This document shows positions 1 through 8,289 of a stretch of 64,000 nucleotides of DNA, piece after piece (positions within the stretch are counted from its first letter, which is position 1; each line of letters begins with the position of its first letter). Origin of the DNA: CAMDPA01 sp965223035 (GTDB lineage Bacteria; Pseudomonadota; Alphaproteobacteria; Rhizobiales; Hyphomicrobiaceae); contig OZ244980.1 of NCBI GenBank assembly GCA_965223035.1, positions 5,270,001-5,334,000 on the forward strand, in the 5' to 3' direction. The notes beneath the pieces are model-generated. The model had not been told where the DNA came from. It saw only the letters and a program-made list of their open reading frames with translations, and did no database searches. A program made the position numbers and the translations under genes.

Positions 1-1221
1 CCCCATCGGAGTGTGCAGGTCAGCGCGAATGTCGCCGCGGCGGATTTCCATGACCTGCTGAATGACGCCATACGCTTACATCTGCGTTCCGACGTGCCTG
101 TTGGCTCGTGCCTTTCAGGCGGACTGGACTCGTCCTCGATCGTTTGTCTGATGTCACAAGAAATGGGTTCTGCCAGGGACAACCGCCCCGTTCGTACCAT
201 ATCTGCCTGCTACAATGAGAAATCAGTCGATGAGAAGCCTTATATGGATGCGGTCATCGCCCGGTCTCATACTGAACCGCACTTTGTTTGGCCACGTGCA
301 GACGATGTTTTTCAACGCGCTTCAGATATCACTTGGCATCAGGACGAGCCGTTTGGCTCGACCTCGATTTTCGCGCAATGGTGTGTGTTCGAAGCCGCCC
401 AGCGCGCCGGCGTCAAGGTTATGCTCGATGGCCAAGGAGCGGATGAGCAGCTGGCCGGATACCTCACAGGTTTCCCATTTCATCTTGCGGGCCTCGTCCG
501 CCGGGGTGACGTGGTCGGGTTATGGCGGGATGTGAAGGCCCGCAAACGGCTCACCGGCACGTCGATCACGGCGCAACTTCAGTCGATCGTTCCTCGCCTC
601 TTGCCTTCGCCGTTTTTGAACACGCTTTATCGGCGGCGGCAAGCTTTGCTGCAGGACAATTGGCTCGGTCAGGGCGCTCTGCAACAGTATGCGGGGGCAG
701 GCAGTGCCTTCGAGACAGCGATCGCAAGTCGCCAACTTAGCCCCGCGCACGACTTGGCCAGCCTGTGCGTTGTCATGACATTTGCTTCGAACCTGCAGAT
801 GTTGCTGCATTGGGAGGACCGCAGCTCCATGGCGCACAGTATAGAGGCACGTGTCCCCTTCCTCGACCATCCCCTGGTCGAGTTTTCATTGGCGCTTGGT
901 AACGCGCACAAGATGGTCGATGGGCAAACAAAGCATGTGTTGCGCCAGGCTGTGTCGGGTATCATTCCAGATTGCGTCAGGAACCGCCACGACAAGCTCG
1001 GCTTCGCGACACCTGAGACATTCTGGTTTCGCGGCCCGCTCCGCCGCCCTGTGGAGGATGGCATTGAGAGAACATTGCAGCTGTTCCCTGACCTGTTCAA
1101 TGTCGAGGGGGTGCGAAAGCGTTCATGGCGCATGTTGAACGGTGAACGGCCGGTAGATTTTTGGTTGTGGCGCATGGTCAACCTCGGCATCTGGGCTGAC
1201 CGGTTCAAGGTTAGCGCCTAG
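1..1221 (+). CDS. Asparagine synthase-like protein, C-terminal part (5' end outside window)
   Basis: The frame is open from base 1, so the N-terminal glutamine amidotransferase domain expected for the AsnB family lies upstream of the window. The visible part is the synthetase domain. The ATP-pyrophosphatase loop SGGLDSSSIVCL is encoded from about 115, followed by DGQGADEQLAGY near 426-461 and the conserved stretch ending in EARVPFLDHPLVEF near 844-886. These proteins amidate carboxylates using glutamine and ATP; copies in polysaccharide clusters often modify sugars or peptides rather than make free asparagine. The PglK-like exporter downstream favours an envelope-polysaccharide context. A lasso-peptide cyclase was considered, but no precursor or protease is visible. 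The family call is secure; the substrate is not. Confidence 0.88.
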   Translation, partial: PHRSVQVSANVAAADFHDLLNDAIRLHLRSDVPVGSCLSGGLDSSSIVCLMSQEMGSARDNRPVRTISACYNEKSVDEKPYMDAVIARSHTEPHFVWPRADDVFQRASDITWHQDEPFGSTSIFAQWCVFEAAQRAGVKVMLDGQGADEQLAGYLTGFPFHLAGLVRRGDVVGLWRDVKARKRLTGTSITAQLQSIVPRLLPSPFLNTLYRRRQALLQDNWLGQGALQQYAGAGSAFETAIASRQLSPAHDLASLCVVMTFASNLQMLLHWEDRSSMAHSIEARVPFLDHPLVEFSLALGNAHKMVDGQTKHVLRQAVSGIIPDCVRNRHDKLGFATPETFWFRGPLRRPVEDGIERTLQLFPDLFNVEGVRKRSWRMLNGERPVDFWLWRMVNLGIWADRFKVSA

Positions 1222-1373
1222 CAGAAAGTTGAGTATCCGACAGTGTTACATGCGCCGTTCTGAGCTTAAACTCAGTTTTCCCGCCGGCAATGATGACGTA
1301 CCATCTGACCCTAGATTTGCATTGTTCTTTTGGATAGACTGTAAAGATGGCCACATACCGCCTCGATTGACGA

Positions 1374-1513
1374 CTAGAGCAACCTGCTCTTCATCGGACT
1401 GGCAACGATCCCGATGAAAAACAGAACGTTGCTCACCACCTTTAAGAGCGATCATGATCGTGCCTTAATTGGAAACCGGCTTTGCGGTTCCGATTTAAGG
1501 CACGATGATCTAG
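1374..1513. repeat. Family A palindromic repeat, full-length diverged copy
   Basis: This 140-bp unit starts and ends with CTAG. It contains two hairpin modules: a diverged AGAGCAACCTGC half and a well-kept GATTTAAGGCACGATGATC half, joined by TTTAAGAGCGATCAT. It is in the opposite orientation to the copy at 13877-14015. It occupies most of the gap between the asparagine synthase-like gene and the ABC exporter; nothing else was recognised in that gap. Confidence 0.8.
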
Positions 1514-1746
1514 GCTCCGGATAATGCCCATCAAATTGAGATTCTCATCTAGTCTCAATGCTTGTGCTGATCACTGCCATGATTCTCCCTTTTTGCCTCT
1601 TTAGTATAGGTGTCGTGGTAGTAACAGCGGTGACTGAAGCCAAATAGAGCGCCCGTCGTTTTGCGCCATCACCGCGATGGGTCTGCATGTCGGCGCGCAC
1701 GACTCGATACGATTTCGCGCACGCACCTCTTGTACTGAGGGTCAAT

Positions 1747-3642
1747 ATGGTCACTGACGAATCCGGTACGCGTGCAACTTTCGCCGACGACCTGCCACGC
1801 TTATTTCAACACCTGCCGCCGCGACACCGCCGTCAGTTGGTGCTGGTCCTGCTTGTGATGGTGTTGGGTGCGATCGCGGAGGTGGCGACACTCGGCGCTG
1901 TGCTGCCATTTCTGTCACTTATTGCGGACCCGAAACTGGCTCACACATTCCCGTTGCTGCAGGAAGTGTTCTGGGTATTGGGTTGGCGGAACCCTGACAA
2001 CATCGTGTTCCCGGCCACCATCTTGTTCGCCAGCGTCGCGCTGACGGCTGGCGCCATTCGGTTGGCATTTGTCTGGATCAGCCAAAAATATCTGCTTCGG
2101 TTGGCCCACGTCTTGGCGATTGAGGTTTATCGGCGCACGCTTCATCAACCCTATAGCTATCATGTCGCTACGAATTCGAGCGAAGTCATCGCCACGATTA
2201 ACAAAGTTCAACCGGTCGCCCTTGGCGTCCTGCAACCCTTGATGAATGCCCTTTCCGGCTTGGTGACCTCGGCGTTCGTCCTCGTGGGATTGCTGCTGAT
2301 CAATGCGTCTGTGGCAATCTGCGTCGCAGTCGGCTTCGGAGCGGTTTACTTGCTGATCACCGCGATTACCCGAAGCCAACTGGCCGCCAACAGCAAGATT
2401 ATCGCCGAGACGCACGTCACCCGATTGCGGGCGGCCCAAGAAGGCCTCGGCGGCATAAGAGATGTTCTTCTCAATCGGACTCAACCGGTCTACGTCAACA
2501 AATTTCGGCAAGCAGATCGTGCCTTGGCAGATGCGATCATCGTCAATGCCTTTATCAGCGTAGCGCCGCGATACGTGATCGAAGCCGTCGGCATGATGGC
2601 AATTGCTGTCTTGACGCTGATGCTCAGTCAGGGGCCAAACGGTTTGACCGTGGCCCTACCTACGCTGGGGGCGCTCGCGTTGGGGGCTGTTCGCCTGTTA
2701 CCCTTGGTGCAATTGATCTATTTCGGCTGGTCGCAAGCCTCCGGGAACCGTCAGTTGTTGACGGATGTTCTGGCCTATCTCGACCTTCCGGTGCGCGGCC
2801 AATCGGAACAGGCACGCGGTGTGTCGCCCCTGCCGTTCCATCGCGAGGTCGCTCTCAAGAACCTTAGTTTTCAGTTCGAGGAGAACGCGATCGTTCTCAA
2901 AAACATCAATCTCACCATAGCAAAGGGCGAGCGCGTGGCGTTGGTGGGGGAGACCGGTAGCGGTAAGAGCACCTTGATGGATCTGGTAATGGGCCTGCTC
3001 GTGCCCACTTCAGGCGCCATCATCATCGACGGCAAACCGCTGACTTTGGAAACCCTCGAGGCATGGCAAGCCCAAATCGCCCATGTTCCGCAGTTCATTT
3101 ACCTCGCAGATGCGAGCATTGCTGAGAATATTGCCTTTGCGGTTGCGCCGGAGGATATTGACTGGTCGGCCGTCCGGACGGCGGCACGACGCGCGCAAAT
3201 CGCCGAGTTCGTAGAGAGCCTGCCCTCCGGCTACGAGACGCACGTCGGCGAACAGGGTGTCCGCCTATCCGGTGGCCAACGCCAACGCATCGCGATCGCC
3301 AGAGCACTTTATCACGAAGCGTCATTTTTGGTACTCGACGAAGCAACCAGCGCCCTCGATAACGAGACCGAATCGGCCGTGATGGCATCGATCAACAATC
3401 TCGACCGCGACCTGACCATCTTCATTATCGCCCACAGATTATCGACGATAGAAGCCTGCGACAGCGTATACCGATTGAGCGGAGGCAAGCTGACGCTGGA
3501 GCGGTCAAGAAGCAATCAAATATTAAAGCGTGTCGCGATTAATGGGATTCAGGGATTCCCAAATCAGCTACGGCCTGCTTCGCCTTCGGTGCAAGCCGAC
3601 GGAGGCGAGAATGAGCCGACCACACCGCACGGCGTTGCGTGA
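1747..3642 (+). CDS. PglK-like ABC exporter, fused permease and ATPase
   Basis: The protein has an N-terminal membrane domain of about 330 residues (strongly hydrophobic blocks near residues 35-60, 85-115, 180-225 and 280-330) followed by an ABC ATPase. The Walker A is GETGSGKST, the signature is LSGGQRQRIAIARAL, the Walker B is FLVLDEATSALD and the switch His lies in IIAHRLSTIE. It resembles lipid-linked oligosaccharide flippases of the PglK type found in exopolysaccharide clusters. I chose ATG 1747 because GAGG precedes it at normal spacing; an in-frame ATG at 1687 has no such site. The last ~40 codons (after SRSNQIL) come from an inserted IS630-type element, so the natural C-terminus has been replaced. 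The ATPase core is intact and the protein is probably functional. Confidence 0.85.
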   Translation: MVTDESGTRATFADDLPRLFQHLPPRHRRQLVLVLLVMVLGAIAEVATLGAVLPFLSLIADPKLAHTFPLLQEVFWVLGWRNPDNIVFPATILFASVALTAGAIRLAFVWISQKYLLRLAHVLAIEVYRRTLHQPYSYHVATNSSEVIATINKVQPVALGVLQPLMNALSGLVTSAFVLVGLLLINASVAICVAVGFGAVYLLITAITRSQLAANSKIIAETHVTRLRAAQEGLGGIRDVLLNRTQPVYVNKFRQADRALADAIIVNAFISVAPRYVIEAVGMMAIAVLTLMLSQGPNGLTVALPTLGALALGAVRLLPLVQLIYFGWSQASGNRQLLTDVLAYLDLPVRGQSEQARGVSPLPFHREVALKNLSFQFEENAIVLKNINLTIAKGERVALVGETGSGKSTLMDLVMGLLVPTSGAIIIDGKPLTLETLEAWQAQIAHVPQFIYLADASIAENIAFAVAPEDIDWSAVRTAARRAQIAEFVESLPSGYETHVGEQGVRLSGGQRQRIAIARALYHEASFLVLDEATSALDNETESAVMASINNLDRDLTIFIIAHRLSTIEACDSVYRLSGGKLTLERSRSNQILKRVAINGIQGFPNQLRPASPSVQADGGENEPTTPHGVA

Positions 3643-3868
3643 GCGTGTTGTGGCGTACGTTGAAGACGGTCACTCGAACAAACAGGCAGCGCGCTACTTC
3701 CGGGTGTCGCCGCGTTTCGTCAACAATCTGATGATCCGGCACCGCAGGCCTGGCACCTTGGAGGCCAAACCGCAGGGCCGCCCGGCTGGTATGGGCAAAC
3801 TCACCGATCGGCAGGAGTGGCTCCGTCAGCGCCTTGCAGAATCGAGGCCGATTAAATGCGACACGCTT
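3526..3868 (+). mobile_element. Short IS630-type element (343 bp) with TA target duplication
   Basis: The left end AAGCGTGTCGCGATTAAT and the right end ATTAAATGCGACACGCTT form imperfect terminal inverted repeats. Each end is flanked by TA (3524-3525 and 3869-3870), the target duplication of IS630/Tc1-mariner elements. The interior encodes only the DNA-binding N-terminus of an IS630 transposase; the DDE catalytic part is missing. It is therefore an internally deleted, non-autonomous derivative. It entered the 3' end of the ABC exporter, directly beside a family A repeat. Confidence 0.8.
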
Positions 3869-3871
3869 TAG
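3611..3871 (+). pseudogene. Truncated IS630-family transposase, helix-turn-helix part only
   Basis: An ATG with a strong GGAGG five bases upstream opens an 86-codon frame. Its helix-turn-helix (VVAYVEDGHSNKQAARYF, then VSPRFVNNLMIRHR) is that of IS630-family transposases. After the GRPAGMGKLTDRQEWLRQRL linker the frame runs into the right terminal repeat and stops. The catalytic DDE domain, normally about 200 more residues, is absent, so it cannot transpose by itself. It could still bind its own ends, since start, binding site and domain are intact. Its start overlaps the end of the ABC exporter frame. Confidence 0.7.
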
Positions 3872-3926
3872 AGCAACCTGCCTTTAATCGGGATCGTTCC
3901 GATTCCGATTAAAGGCAGGTTGCTCT
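3869..3926. repeat. Family A palindromic repeat, single hairpin module
   Basis: A near-perfect inverted repeat: AGAGCAACCTGCCTTTAATC pairs with its mirror ending AAAGGCAGGTTGCTCT around a GGGATCGTTCCGATTCC loop region. It abuts the right TA of the IS630-type element. Removing that element would join this repeat to the ABC exporter frame, which would then end about 16 codons into the repeat. The rest of the gap to 4118 holds no recognised feature. Confidence 0.8.
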
Positions 3927-4118
3927 GGCGCATCAAGCCGACCCAATCTTGTAAACGATCAGCTGCCGCCCACTCCGAAGAGCCCGCACGAAGCCACCTC
4001 AGTGTCCGATTGCAATCGGCCGGCGCTTGGTCAACAGCAGCTCTCGCCAGTGACCGACTTAGACCGTCGCTTCACGCGTGGCCCATGCTTGCAACCATCG
4101 GATTGGATGATCGCCAGT

Positions 4119-5156
4119 CTACTCGAGGCCCATGGTTTGGCGCATTTTCTTTACGGTGTCCGGCGGTGTCGACATCATGTCATTGACGAACTTCTGGATC
4201 CGTTCGCCGGGGATCGGATCAATGACGTATTGGCTTTTCTTAGCGACGGCCAAAAAGCCCGGATCGCGTAATGTCTTTTGATAGGCATCACCCAGTGCCT
4301 TTACCCGGTCTGCAGGGACGCCCGGTGGAATCGCCAGCGCTCGGTCGGCGATTCCCGTTTGGACAATGCTGAACATTTTACGCTCGAAGTCGTTGCGCGC
4401 AAACGAGGCGAGGAGTGGAATGTCCGACAGCTCAGGTACCGGCTTGCTGGCCATCTGCACCAAATGGACGAGCTTACCCTCACGCACCCAATCGGGCTTG
4501 CGCAGCTTCCAACCGACCCATTGACCGGCCCATCCGTGCACCTCTCCTTTTTCGATCGCCAGCCGGATCGGCGAGCCGCCTCGATAACCGGTGATGATCC
4601 GAAATTTGGTCCCCAGCGTGTTATTGATCATCGCCGGGATCAAATAGGTGTTGGAGGACCTGCCAATGGCACCAAGGATCACCTCCTTTTTCTTGGCCTC
4701 CTCCAGTGTCATGACCGGCGCGATGTCCTTGCGCAGGGTCAGCACATTGGCCGCTTCGCCCCAGCCGCCGACCCAGGTAAATTTGGTTGGATCGTAAGCG
4801 CCCTTGATGATCCCCAGCATCACGCGCAGGGCAACGCCCGCATTCGGCGTGATGATGGCCGTGCCGTCCTTGGCCGCGACTTGATAGACATAGGCGACCG
4901 CCTTGGAACCTCCGGCTCCAGGCTTGTGTTGCACGATCAGCTTCGGGTGGCCGGGAATGTAATTGCCCATATGCTTGGCAAGAATCTGAGCAAACGTGGA
5001 ATAAATCCCACCCGGTGAAACGCCGACGATAATCTGGACGGTTTTTCCCTTGTAGAAATCCTCCACGCCCGCGGCGGTCGCGGCCGCAGCGGGTGCCATC
5101 ACCATCGCGAGCGTGCAAGCGCACAAGGTCGGCACGCTTTTTGGGTTGAGCGCCAT
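4119..5156 (-). CDS. TctC/Bug-type periplasmic solute-binding protein
   Basis: The 345-residue product starts with a typical signal peptide (about residues 1-28, ending ...AAAATAAG). It then shows the Bug fold markers: KTVQIIVGVSPGGIYSTFAQ near the N-terminus, PGAGGSKAVAYVY and a GYRGGSPIRLAIEKGE segment. Such proteins capture carboxylated solutes for tripartite tricarboxylate transporters, but no tctA/tctB lies beside this gene, so it is an orphan receptor or shares membrane subunits. The start is supported by AAGGAGGCGGTG just before ATG 5156. It is divergent from the ThDP enzyme operon at 5674, which suggests that its ligand feeds that pathway. The ligand cannot be read from the sequence. 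Confidence 0.85.
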   Translation of the reverse strand: MALNPKSVPTLCACTLAMVMAPAAAATAAGVEDFYKGKTVQIIVGVSPGGIYSTFAQILAKHMGNYIPGHPKLIVQHKPGAGGSKAVAYVYQVAAKDGTAIITPNAGVALRVMLGIIKGAYDPTKFTWVGGWGEAANVLTLRKDIAPVMTLEEAKKKEVILGAIGRSSNTYLIPAMINNTLGTKFRIITGYRGGSPIRLAIEKGEVHGWAGQWVGWKLRKPDWVREGKLVHLVQMASKPVPELSDIPLLASFARNDFERKMFSIVQTGIADRALAIPPGVPADRVKALGDAYQKTLRDPGFLAVAKKSQYVIDPIPGERIQKFVNDMMSTPPDTVKKMRQTMGLE

Positions 5157-5328
5157 CACCGCCTCCTTGGTCCGTCTCCCGATTTTCTTGCTTTCAGCGC
5201 CTCGAGGCTCGTGTGACTGAAACGCCAATTCAATCACGCTGACCGGGGTGTTGCGCTGCGAGTTGAGGCTAGCCCGGTCCCCCCCTCATCGCAAGACGCT
5301 TGATCGGACCGCGCTCCAAGACCCTGGG

Positions 5329-5400
5329 TCAAGCCGCCTTCATGCGTCTTAAAGTTCGCTGGAACCATCCCGCTCCCCGACCCGGCCACCCGATGGCATG
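5329..5400. repeat. Family B GC-rich palindromic repeat, partial copy
   Basis: It contains the family signature GCTGGAACCATCCCGCTCCC followed by GACCCGGCCACCCGATGGCA; the second arm seen in the full copy at 15458-15582 is missing. It lies in the 517-bp gap between the divergent binding protein and ThDP-enzyme genes. Nothing else was recognised in that gap. Confidence 0.65.
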
Positions 5401-5673
5401 ATGTTGCGGTTGGAAGAGCTGGGGGGCGCAAGGCTCGTGCGACCGCCCGATGAAGGAGCGGGTGCAAGCCTTCAATTCATGTTTGGCAGCAGCCATTGAT
5501 GACGCCCGCTGGCAGCGCCGCTGCACGCGTTGGCGAAAGACGCTCACATCACCGCACTTTGGTTCGCAGCCCGCTCAGTCGACGCCGGCGCCTCTGCATT
5601 GCTTGACGCTGCAGGTCGGGCCGGTATGGTTGCCGACACCTCGCGACAGGACGCCAGCGTTACCGGAACATCC

Positions 5674-7377
5674 ATGTCCAATACCCAAACCGCGGCTCAG
5701 GCGATCGCTTCAGCGCTGAGGCGACACGGCGTACAAACCCTCTTTTCTCAGAGCCTTCCGTCAGCCGTTGTTCTTGCGGCGGAAGATCTTGGTTTGCAGC
5801 AATACACTTACCGCACCGAAAATGCGGGTGCGGCGATGGCCGACGGCTTCGCGCGGCTATCGGGCCGCGTCGCAGTGGTCACCGCACAAAATGGCCCGGC
5901 CGCGACCTTATTGGTCCCCGGGCTCGCGGAAGCGTTGAAGTCCTCGATCCCGATCGTTGCCCTCGTGCAGGATGTCAGCCGTCATGAGACGGATCGAAAT
6001 GCCTTTCAAGACCTCGATCATATCGCCCTTTTTCAAGGGTGCGCCAAGTGGATCAGGCGGGTCAACGAGCCCGGTCGCATCATCGACTATCTGGACATGG
6101 CGGTGACCGCCGCCACCAGCGGGCGACCCGGCCCGGCCGTGTTGCTGCTGCCGGCCGACATGCTGCTGGAACGCAGTGAACCGGCGGAGACCCGGCACGC
6201 CGATCTTGGCCTGTGTCCGCTCGACCGCATCGTGCCTGACGCTGAGCGCCTTGAGCGCGCGGCGGCCATGCTGCAAGCAGCCAAACAGCCGATGATCATC
6301 GCCGGCGGCGGCGTTCATATCTCTGGAGCGGCCGGCGAACTATCGGCCCTGCAGAGTTTGGCGCATATCCCGGTGGCCACCACCGTGATGGGCAAGGGTG
6401 CGGTCGACGAGCGTCACCCGTTGTCGCTGGGGGTGGGTGGAAATACGCTCGGCCGCTTGTCATCGAGCTACTACCACCGTTCGCTGATCCAGGACGCCGA
6501 CGTCGTGATGCTGGTCGGCACGCGAACCGCTCAGAACGGCACCGATTCGTGGCGGTCATTTTCACCGGCGGCCAAATTCCTCCACATCGATATCGATCCG
6601 ATGGAGATCGGGCGAAATTACGAGGCCCTCCGCTTGGTTGGGGACGCCAAGCTGACGTTGGCGGAACTGAGCCGGCGGCTGGCTGGTCAACGCAGCTATC
6701 CGACCGATCTGGCGCAGGCCATTGCAGTCTCACGCCAACGACATGCCCGCGAGGTCGCGCCGCTGTTTAGGTCCGACGCCTCTCCCGTACGACCGGAGCG
6801 GTTGATGGCGGAGCTGCAAAAGGTGCTCACCCCGCAAACCGTTGTCGTCGCCGACGCCAGCTACGCCACGGTCTGGATGGCCAGCTACCTCACCGCTTTA
6901 ACTCCGGGCATGCGGTTCATCAGCCCGCGCGGTATTGCCGGTCTGGGATGGGGCCTCCCGCTTGCACTCGGCGCGAAAACGGCCGGCCCGGCCTGCCCGG
7001 TACTGTGCATCGCCGGCGACGGCGCGTTCGCCCACGTGTGGGCCGAGCTTGAAACCAGCGTGCGCACCAAGACGCCGGTCGTTTTGACGGTGCTCAATAA
7101 TGGGGTGCTGGGCTATCAAAAGGATGCGGAGGATGTGAAATTCGGCCGCCATACCAGCGCCTGCTATTTTCAGCCCGTCGATCATGCGAAAATCGCGCAA
7201 GCTTGCGGTTGCCGCGGCACGCGGATCGAGAACCCCGCCGATTATCTCCCGGCCGTGCGCGAAGCGCTGGCGGCCGATGAGCCTTGGGTGATCGATGTCG
7301 TCACCGACCCGCACGCCTATCCGCCGATCACGCTGTTTGACGACCTTGAGACCATTCGTCGGTCGTCCGGCAGATGA
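5674..7377 (+). CDS. ThDP-dependent acetolactate synthase-like enzyme
   Basis: This 567-residue protein has the three-domain architecture of ThDP decarboxylases and synthases. The PYR domain carries the activating Glu in YRTENAGAAMADGFARLSG (about residues 47-65). A central domain follows, then the PP domain with the diphosphate/Mg motif GDGAFAHVWAELETS ending in LNN. Members of this group act on 2-oxo acids or related acyl donors (acetolactate synthase, sulfoacetaldehyde acetyltransferase, oxalyl-CoA decarboxylase relatives); motifs alone do not give the substrate. No small ilvH-like subunit is adjacent, which argues against biosynthetic acetolactate synthase. ATG 5674 is preferred because homologues begin with the ...QTAAQAIASALRRHGV segment; its ribosome site is weak. 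The next gene follows after 46 bp. Confidence 0.85.
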   Translation: MSNTQTAAQAIASALRRHGVQTLFSQSLPSAVVLAAEDLGLQQYTYRTENAGAAMADGFARLSGRVAVVTAQNGPAATLLVPGLAEALKSSIPIVALVQDVSRHETDRNAFQDLDHIALFQGCAKWIRRVNEPGRIIDYLDMAVTAATSGRPGPAVLLLPADMLLERSEPAETRHADLGLCPLDRIVPDAERLERAAAMLQAAKQPMIIAGGGVHISGAAGELSALQSLAHIPVATTVMGKGAVDERHPLSLGVGGNTLGRLSSSYYHRSLIQDADVVMLVGTRTAQNGTDSWRSFSPAAKFLHIDIDPMEIGRNYEALRLVGDAKLTLAELSRRLAGQRSYPTDLAQAIAVSRQRHAREVAPLFRSDASPVRPERLMAELQKVLTPQTVVVADASYATVWMASYLTALTPGMRFISPRGIAGLGWGLPLALGAKTAGPACPVLCIAGDGAFAHVWAELETSVRTKTPVVLTVLNNGVLGYQKDAEDVKFGRHTSACYFQPVDHAKIAQACGCRGTRIENPADYLPAVREALAADEPWVIDVVTDPHAYPPITLFDDLETIRRSSGR

Positions 7378-7423
7378 TGATCGGTATTCGGCCGATGCAG
7401 GTGTCGTCCGAGCAAGGAGATTG

Positions 7424-8176
7424 ATGGTGGCTTTTGAGGACTATGCCGACAGCTTCGAAACGATTCGCATGCGACGGGAGGACGGAATTCTGGAGATTTC
7501 GTTGCATACCGATGGCGGTCCTTTGCGGTGGGGCCGAAAGCCCCACCAAGAATTGGAACGCGCGTTTTTGGAGGTGGGCCGCGACCGGGATAATCACGTC
7601 GTCATCCTGACCGGCACCGGCGAGGCGTTTTCCGGCCCGGCGCCGACCGTCGAGGCCAACCTGGCCGAGCACCGGCAATCGCCGACCCAATGGGGCGAGC
7701 TGGGTTGGGAGTCCAAAAATCTGCTGTTTAACATGCTCGCCATCGACGCACCGATGATCGGCGCCGTCAATGGGCCCGCCTTGCGCCACGCCGAGTTGCC
7801 CGTGATGTGCGATATCGTATTGGCATCTCAAACCGCCGCATTTCAGGATTCGGCCCATTACGTCGGCGGCCTGGTCCCGGGTGACGGTATGCACATCGTG
7901 TTCCCCTTGCTGATGGGCTATAACCGCGGGCGCTATTTTCTGCTCACGGGGCAAAAAATAGACGCGGAGGAGGCCAAGACGTTTGGGCTTGTCAACGAAA
8001 TCCTTGCACCGGGAGACCTGATGCCGCGGGCCTGGGAGCTGGCACGCCAGATCATGCGACAGCCGGAGCTCAACCGCCGCTATACGCGGCTCTTGATCAC
8101 CGAGGTTTTGCGGCGCCAGATGAACGAATTGTTGCCCTATGGCCTCGCCCTGGAAGGACTCGCGCTGGTCAAGTGA
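7424..8176 (+). CDS. Enoyl-CoA hydratase/isomerase (crotonase) superfamily protein
   Basis: The 250-residue product has the crotonase fold: VVILTGTGEAFSGPAP near residue 60 and APMIGAVNGPALRHAELPVMCDIVLAS near 108-135, where the oxyanion-hole backbone is formed. The sequence around VLASQTAAFQDSAHYVGGLVPGDGMH resembles 6-oxocamphor hydrolase-type crotonases, which cleave C-C bonds in cyclic diketones by a retro-Claisen reaction instead of using CoA esters. That similarity is from memory and should be taken as a lead. ATG 7424 has AAGGAG four bases upstream. It sits between a ThDP enzyme and a hydroxyacid dehydrogenase in one unit, which suggests sequential steps of one degradation route. Confidence 0.82.
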   Translation: MVAFEDYADSFETIRMRREDGILEISLHTDGGPLRWGRKPHQELERAFLEVGRDRDNHVVILTGTGEAFSGPAPTVEANLAEHRQSPTQWGELGWESKNLLFNMLAIDAPMIGAVNGPALRHAELPVMCDIVLASQTAAFQDSAHYVGGLVPGDGMHIVFPLLMGYNRGRYFLLTGQKIDAEEAKTFGLVNEILAPGDLMPRAWELARQIMRQPELNRRYTRLLITEVLRRQMNELLPYGLALEGLALVK

Positions 8177-8289
8177 GCCGGTGAGTGGGATGAGCCGCTG
8201 AGTGGGATGAGCTGCCTCGTAGCATGACGCCGGCGGGTGGCGACGGGCGCAACAAGGGTGGCCACGATCTGGCTGCGAAAGGAATGACC

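Noticed and set aside
1..3642. Lasso-peptide biosynthesis cluster (cyclase plus exporter)
   Set aside because: No leader peptide precursor, no B1/B2 protease genes, and the exporter is closer to PglK flippases; upstream sequence is missing.
5674..7377. Calling the ThDP enzyme biosynthetic acetolactate synthase (ilvB) or a second oxalyl-CoA decarboxylase
   Set aside because: No regulatory small subunit is adjacent, it lacks the close similarity the oxc at 48.3 kb shows to known OXC, and its neighbours are a crotonase and a hydroxyacid dehydrogenase.
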